From Stichopus chloronotus (lineage: Eukaryota; Echinodermata; Holothuroidea; Aspidochirotida; Stichopodidae): a stretch of 64,000 nt of DNA. The position numbers and the translations under genes were made by a program. Within the stretch, counting starts at the first letter, position 1, and the number at the start of each line of letters is the position of its first letter. Below are positions 59,061 through 64,000 of the stretch, one piece after another. The DNA lies in NCBI GenBank assembly GCA_021234535.1, contig CM037842.1, forward strand, positions 25,290,606 through 25,354,605. Reading direction: 5' to 3'. The notes beneath the pieces are model-generated. The model had not been told where the DNA came from. It saw nothing but the letters and a program-made list of their open reading frames with translations, and searched no databases.

Positions 59061-59192
59061 GCATGAGGTGATAAAACGGACCTAAGGCAATGAAAGTTTG
59101 AACCTCAGTAGAACAAAAGAAGAGTGAGGTTGAAGTGAATAACGGCATGGAGGCAGTGTGAAAACAAAGCGATAGCCCGGTACAAATAAAAA

Positions 59193-60364
59193 AACAAGAG
59201 GGCAATCCACGGAGTTCCGTATCTCAGCACCAACATGCATTGATTTCAATACAGGGCCTGCAAATGAGCCTACAAATTTTGGGGCAAAATTCGCTTTTTT
59301 TTCTAAAAAATCAGCAAATTTCACTCTCTTTAATACAAAAGTGACATACCTTCAATATTACATTCTGAAGTAAGTCATTGCAAAATTTTGCATTAAATGC
59401 TCAAATACATATCAAGATATGCTGGAAATACCAATTTTGGGACAGAATTGGCTTTTTTTCTCTAAAAGATCAGCATATTTTCCTGGATTTACCATTACAG
59501 TAATATTATGTTGAACAGTGTGTTCTCAGCTAAGTACTAACAAAACTTTAAGTTAATTGGTCTAATAGTTCTCAAGATATGCTGGAAATACCAAATTTGA
59601 GGCAAATTTGCTTTTTATCTCGAAACTCACCAAATCTCACTCTCTTTACTACAAAATTGATATACCTTGAAATATTTCATTCTCAGGTAAGTTTTTGTCA
59701 AATTTTGCATTAAATGCTCCAATACTTCTCAAGATATGCTGGAATAGCAATTGTGTGGCTTTTTTTTTTCTAAAAAATCAGCAAAGTTACATCTTGGCCA
59801 TATTGGCATCATTTACAACCTTACCAAGTTTAAACTTAATCTCTCATATACACTCCAAACTATTCTGGAAAAAAAAACACAATTTGGACAGGTCCGGACA
59901 CACACACAACCACGCACATACGCAGCTTTGTTTTCCCTTCATTCCGAGGACCTCATTGTGCTTTCTTTTGTTTTTTTCCTCAACCCTAACCTTAACAATA
60001 GACTGTCTACTGTTAATCTTGAGAGGACCGGAGAAATCTATTGAATTTTTCTACAGAGGACCTAAACTCTATTGTTTCGGTACTCGATCCCACCCAAAAA
60101 CAAGAGCACCCACACGCACACACAAGCGCACACACACACACACGCACACACATTTGCACGGACACGTTTTCCTTTATGCCACCCAACAGGACCCATCTGT
60201 ACCCATGGTCACTCTACCACGGGGTGACCCTGGGGTGTCGCTACTCATCCACTCCAAGCGTTTTCATGGCAACCGTTCTCCTATGGTTGCACAGTACAAT
60301 ATATAGCTCCACTAGCCAAGTGACTACAATATCTCATCTTAGCCCCTATAGGGGGATGAGATAA
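59193..60364 (+). repeat. Rep1 copy e, inserted in the LINE
   Basis: The left end AACAAGAGGGCAATCCACGG follows an A-run; about 160-bp units start at about 59370, 59529 and 59686. There is one copy of the CCGAGGACCTCATTGTG..AACCCTAACCTTAACAATAG unit at about 59942-60100, then a CA tract, and the right end ATCTCATCTTAGCCCCTATAGGGGGATGAGATAA. The 203-codon open frame here is repeat-derived. Confidence 0.85.
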
Positions 60365-60600
60365 AAAGATGAAATGGCGGAATGGAGGACTGAGTACGCC
60401 AGCAAATGGTCCAACAAACAGCTCCATAGATAATACGAAGGATACGTATTGGAGGTAGTATCCACTGAAATCCACAAAAGGGGGTGAAAGGGAAGCACAG
60501 GGTTGAAGACTGAAACAGAAGCGCTGATAACAGCTGCGCAAGACCAGGCCCTAAACACAAAATGCCACAAGACAAAAAGGTACTCGACACAATTTATCAT
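60365..60600 (+). mobile_element. LINE, 3' portion after the Rep1 insertion
   Basis: LKTETEALITAAQDQALNTK (about 60498-60560) matches the conserved C-terminal EALI.AAQ.QAL.T motif of the same LINE group as 57640-59060, in the same orientation. It is therefore the other half of the interrupted element. Confidence 0.75.
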
Positions 60601-63600
60601 ACCAAGTGTAGAATGTGCAAGTAAACGAAGGTGTGAGAGTTACCCATATTATCACAACCTGGCCTTAAGTAGACTCTGCAGAGTCTGCTTGGGCTGGGAA
60701 GTTTCTGTGCCTAATCTTGGTTCCGCCACCTCTGAAGAAACATTCCGATACATTTATTGCACTGCTATTCCGGAAGAGTGTTTACTCCCCTCATTGATCG
60801 CTGCCCTCGCAGACTCTGGACACTCGTTTTAATTATGCACACAATTTTTAACTCAAACCGTTGTTTTTCGCTACCAAATTCGGTAGAGGCCAATCACGGC
60901 TATTGTGGGAAATGATGGGAGTGATGACGGGGAAAGGGCCTACGACTGATTAGTTACGTAAATATCATGGTAATATTCTATTTTCCTTCAACTTTTTTAG
61001 GTCTCTCGTGGCAATATCCTATTTCTGCCGTATGAAATTAATATTGATGGCCATTGGTCCATTGGTCGCTGCACCCACGGTACGACGGAATACCAGGAGG
61101 GTGTCCAGTTAAATGATGGTTGTTCACAGCTAGGTGCAATGGTAGCAGTACTTGTTTCACTTTTCATTAACAGCCCTGCATCAGCCGGTAGCCTTAGAGC
61201 TTTGAAAATGAAGGTTGTGTACGATTTTGTCGAACTCGAAGGAGTTTGCGGCAAAGTCGGTCGAAGTTACGCTTTCGTGTCGAGCGGTTGAAATAAAAGA
61301 AATCAGTCCTCCGTCACGCAAGGTAGTGTTCAGAGTTTCTTCAGTGTCTGATCGAGGTGAGGGAGAGAATTGGATAGAGGGAGGGGAGTCAGAGACAAGC
61401 GGAGAGGGGTGATTGAAGCAGGTGGATAGAGGGAGGGGGGAAATGTTTCGGTTCTTGTTAGTACAAGCTAACCTAACTCAAGGCATGTCATAACTTGTTG
61501 AGCGAAAGGGCTCACTAAAGTGGTCACTTGAAAGATTATATAATATGACAGACATTATACACTGCCAAGGTACATTATATCTGTTTAGGACAGTTGACGT
61601 GGTTCTGACAGGTCGGAAAGTTTATAATGTTTATGTTAGTTTGAGGATTCAGTGGTATGATATAAACCCTAATACAATATTTGATATTCAACTTGGAGCC
61701 GTCAGTAATTGGTCTCACAGACATAGGGAGAGCTAGTAGACTTGTTGGTCTCACATGGAAGAAAATGTATGAGGAGATGCATCTAGCAAGATCGCACTTT
61801 CATTTAGTGTATTCTAAATAGGTACTAATGAAGAATCCCTAATACCTATAAATAGGTTCAAAGAGAAGAAAAACTCAACATTTTTTGTTGATTCTACAAT
61901 GTTATTTTCAGCTGCATAACAAGTGTTTCTCTATACGGTACTTCATGCTTTATTTTGTTCTTTATGGGGCAGGTATCAGCAGTGGTGCATGAGACCTACG
62001 TACCGTCGAGAATATATTTGTCGCGTCACGTAACGTTCGATAGTTGAGAAAAGTTTGGGCTACCAAGTCATCTAAAGATCTTGCGTGTACAGGAATACGA
62101 GCACTGTACAATGTAAGTGTTTTACATTGGTGAAATTTGCAAGAACACATTTGGTTTTGTACAATCCATACGTTTCTATTTTTTTTTTCATTTGGCGGAC
62201 ACCGGAGACAGCGCTGAATTCCTTATTTGCACACGTTTATACATTTCTCGTTTTTGTCAAGTGTTATTGTTACATCCCCCAGTTTTGTTATATCATGTTC
62301 CTCTTAGCATTTTGTTTCAGTTTCAACGAAAATGTTTGATAAAGTCTCTAAAACACCCACGAACCTTTCCAATTGAAGTTACCTTCAAAGTCCAACTAGA
62401 TCTACGGTTCACAAAGTTTCAGTGTCAGTTCAGATCTACCAATGATAAGTTAGAGAATACAACAATACATCAGTAGCTCTGATGCAGTGCATACAGTACC
62501 ATGCAGTATATATATATGTATAGATATATCACTAAATTACTAAATCACTAAATTACACCTTTACTGAACATATCGCAGTTTGAAAATGAACTTTAGCAGG
62601 ACATTTACGATAGGAGGACATATCTCTGTCCAGCTAATCTTTGAACAGCAAATTTACATTGAAACATGAGTCAATACCTGCCATTTTATAATGATAAATA
62701 GTGTATACCCCCATCTACTTGTGCAAGCAATGTTTTCTACTTTTGCCTTATTTTTCCGTTTAAAAATGAACATTTGCAGGACATTTTTCATAATCATGTC
62801 CTCCGAATGTACAATTTTAACGTATGTCCAGCAAATGTACAATCCAGGGTTTAAAATTAAAATTAAAAAGTAAGCGAAGTAAAGTACATACATATACATA
62901 TATATACTTTACTTTGCTTACATTTCAATTTTAAATATGTGTTTGATCAAAGGAACTACTCTTCAAATGACGACTTTACTAAAACACAAATAACATAACA
63001 CCCATGAGTTTCTGGTGGCTCTCCCCCCCCCCTCCACCGACCCCACAGGGACTTTGTTCCTGGACTTGAAGTTATCTTTTGGTTTTAGACCGGTGTCTAT
63101 AGCCGACAGAATTTTTCTAAAAAATGTCATGAAGTGATAGGTGCATTCATTGCATATTGAGCCATATTTGTAGTGAAGTTAAAAGTTCTTGTTGAAAGGT
63201 GTTTGGCATTTCACTACATTAAACAATCGACAGTGATTTAACCATGGAGCTATTGCGCTCCAGACAGTTCCAATTCTCCCACATCACGTCTTCCCACCCT
63301 CACTCCTTCCACTTACTCCCCACATGTGTAATCAAAACAGTGCAGCTCTTGTGTATGCTGTTTAATATCAGCTACTCTGCCTCTTTTGGATATGCTGTCA
63401 ATCTAAGAATGGAACCTATTGAGAATTTTGTTTACCCCTAGCAAAAAATGTAGCTATGGTGTTGATGAGTGACTGCCTGACATTTAAGAAAACCCTCGAT
63501 AGTTATTTCTAGCAGTATGGGAGACGCAGATTTTCTTTAGCTTAGGGTTAAGATATTTGGCCTTCTTAGCGTATATTTATGAGAACATTGTCGAATTCTG

Positions 63601-64000
63601 ATCATTTTCATTAAATTGAACTAGTTCCATGGACCGTAACACGTGACCAGAAAACTCCCCTCTCCCAACAATTCCCCCCCCCCCCCCCACCTACCTCCGT
63701 TCTTCCTTCGATCCAGCAAAAGGGTTAGGGTTAAAAGAAGTATGTAGTCACCCCAATTTCTAGTGCTATAGTTGTCTACCCTAAATTCATTTATCGCTTG
63801 TGTGAATGTGATAATATTCTCGTCACGACATTGCTGAAGTTCTTACGCAAGTTATTTGTGTTAACTTGAACACGCAGTAATTTGAAACATCAAGAAGTAT
63901 ACATGAAAGGTATGAAAAGGGTGAGATTTGTAACATTTAGATGATGCTTCAGAATAAAGTTGGGGTGACTGCTTATTCCCTAAAGGGCCTATGGTGACAT
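60601..64000. other. Intergenic
   Basis: No gene recognised on either strand. Seen: a diverged local duplication (62578-62640 and 62758-62840, sharing AAAATGAAC.TT.GCAGGACATTT); an inverted repeat AAGTAAGCGAAGTAAAGTA / TACTTTACTTTGCTTA at about 62869-62922; and an 11-bp inverted pair AGTCACCCCAA (63746) / TTGGGGTGACT (63960), which may bound a small MITE. Confidence 0.4.
63746..63970. mobile_element. Possible small MITE
   Basis: 225 bp bounded by AGTCACCCCAA and TTGGGGTGACT. No target duplication found and no second copy in the window. Confidence 0.3.

Noticed and set aside
59695..60306. Long open frame (203 codons) on the plus strand
   Set aside because: It crosses the CA tract and conserved end of Rep1; equivalent frames of different sequence exist in other copies, and the translated peptide is His/Thr low complexity.

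Overview
The window is eukaryotic genomic DNA from an animal. Short exons are separated by introns with GT..AG borders, and most of the DNA is intronic or repetitive. The proteins and the density of mixed transposon families suggest a marine invertebrate deuterostome, possibly an echinoderm such as a sea cucumber. That placement is an inference from style and content; no species-specific marker was identified.

Two protein-coding genes can be supported, both on the minus strand. (1) From base 32 to 16472 lie the first eleven coding exons of a CEP164 orthologue, the distal-appendage protein of the ciliary basal body. It is recognised by its N-terminal acidic motif, its WW domain, a lysine-rich linker and the start of the long coiled coil. 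All exon phases agree, giving about 485 codons before the gene leaves the window. (2) From 53906 to 44520 lies a secreted cysteine-rich protein ending in an M15/VanX/Hedgehog-fold zinc peptidase domain (motif SxHxxGxAxD plus a terminal HTH). It looks like a peptidoglycan hydrolase of bacterial type carried in an animal genome. Its most upstream visible exon has a TGA exactly where its tandem-duplicated partner exon has a conserved cysteine.

The rest is dominated by mobile DNA. Between 24.8 and 33.3 kb there is a nested stack. A composite repeat (called Rep1 here) is split by a Harbinger-like MITE and by a degraded Ty3/Gypsy LTR element (25457-31984). The Gypsy element in turn carries a 1.4-kb foldback insertion before gag and a second Rep1 copy just before its 3' LTR. 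Other Rep1 copies lie at 40.86-41.89, 48.66-50.81 and 59.19-60.36 kb; the last is inserted in a LINE (57.64-60.60 kb). Rep1 combines about 160-bp tandem units, a CA-rich tract and a terminal hairpin, and I cannot place it in a named class. Further elements are two copies of a 0.6-kb TTAA-flanked MITE, a second TTAA MITE family, a hAT-type MITE with a perfect 8-bp target duplication, two foldback MITEs, three LINE remnants, tRNA-like SINEs and several minisatellites.

Region by region: 1-16.5 kb CEP164 exons and introns; 16.5-20.6 kb CEP164 5' flank or first intron, rich in ACTGTA words; 20.6-24.8 kb intergenic with MITEs; 24.8-33.4 kb nested transposons; 33.4-44.3 kb intergenic repeats; 44.5-53.9 kb M15 peptidase gene, with a Rep1 copy, a LINE remnant and a possible extra cysteine-rich exon in its introns; 54-64 kb intergenic with a foldback MITE, a LINE and Rep1, and no recognised gene in the last 3.4 kb.
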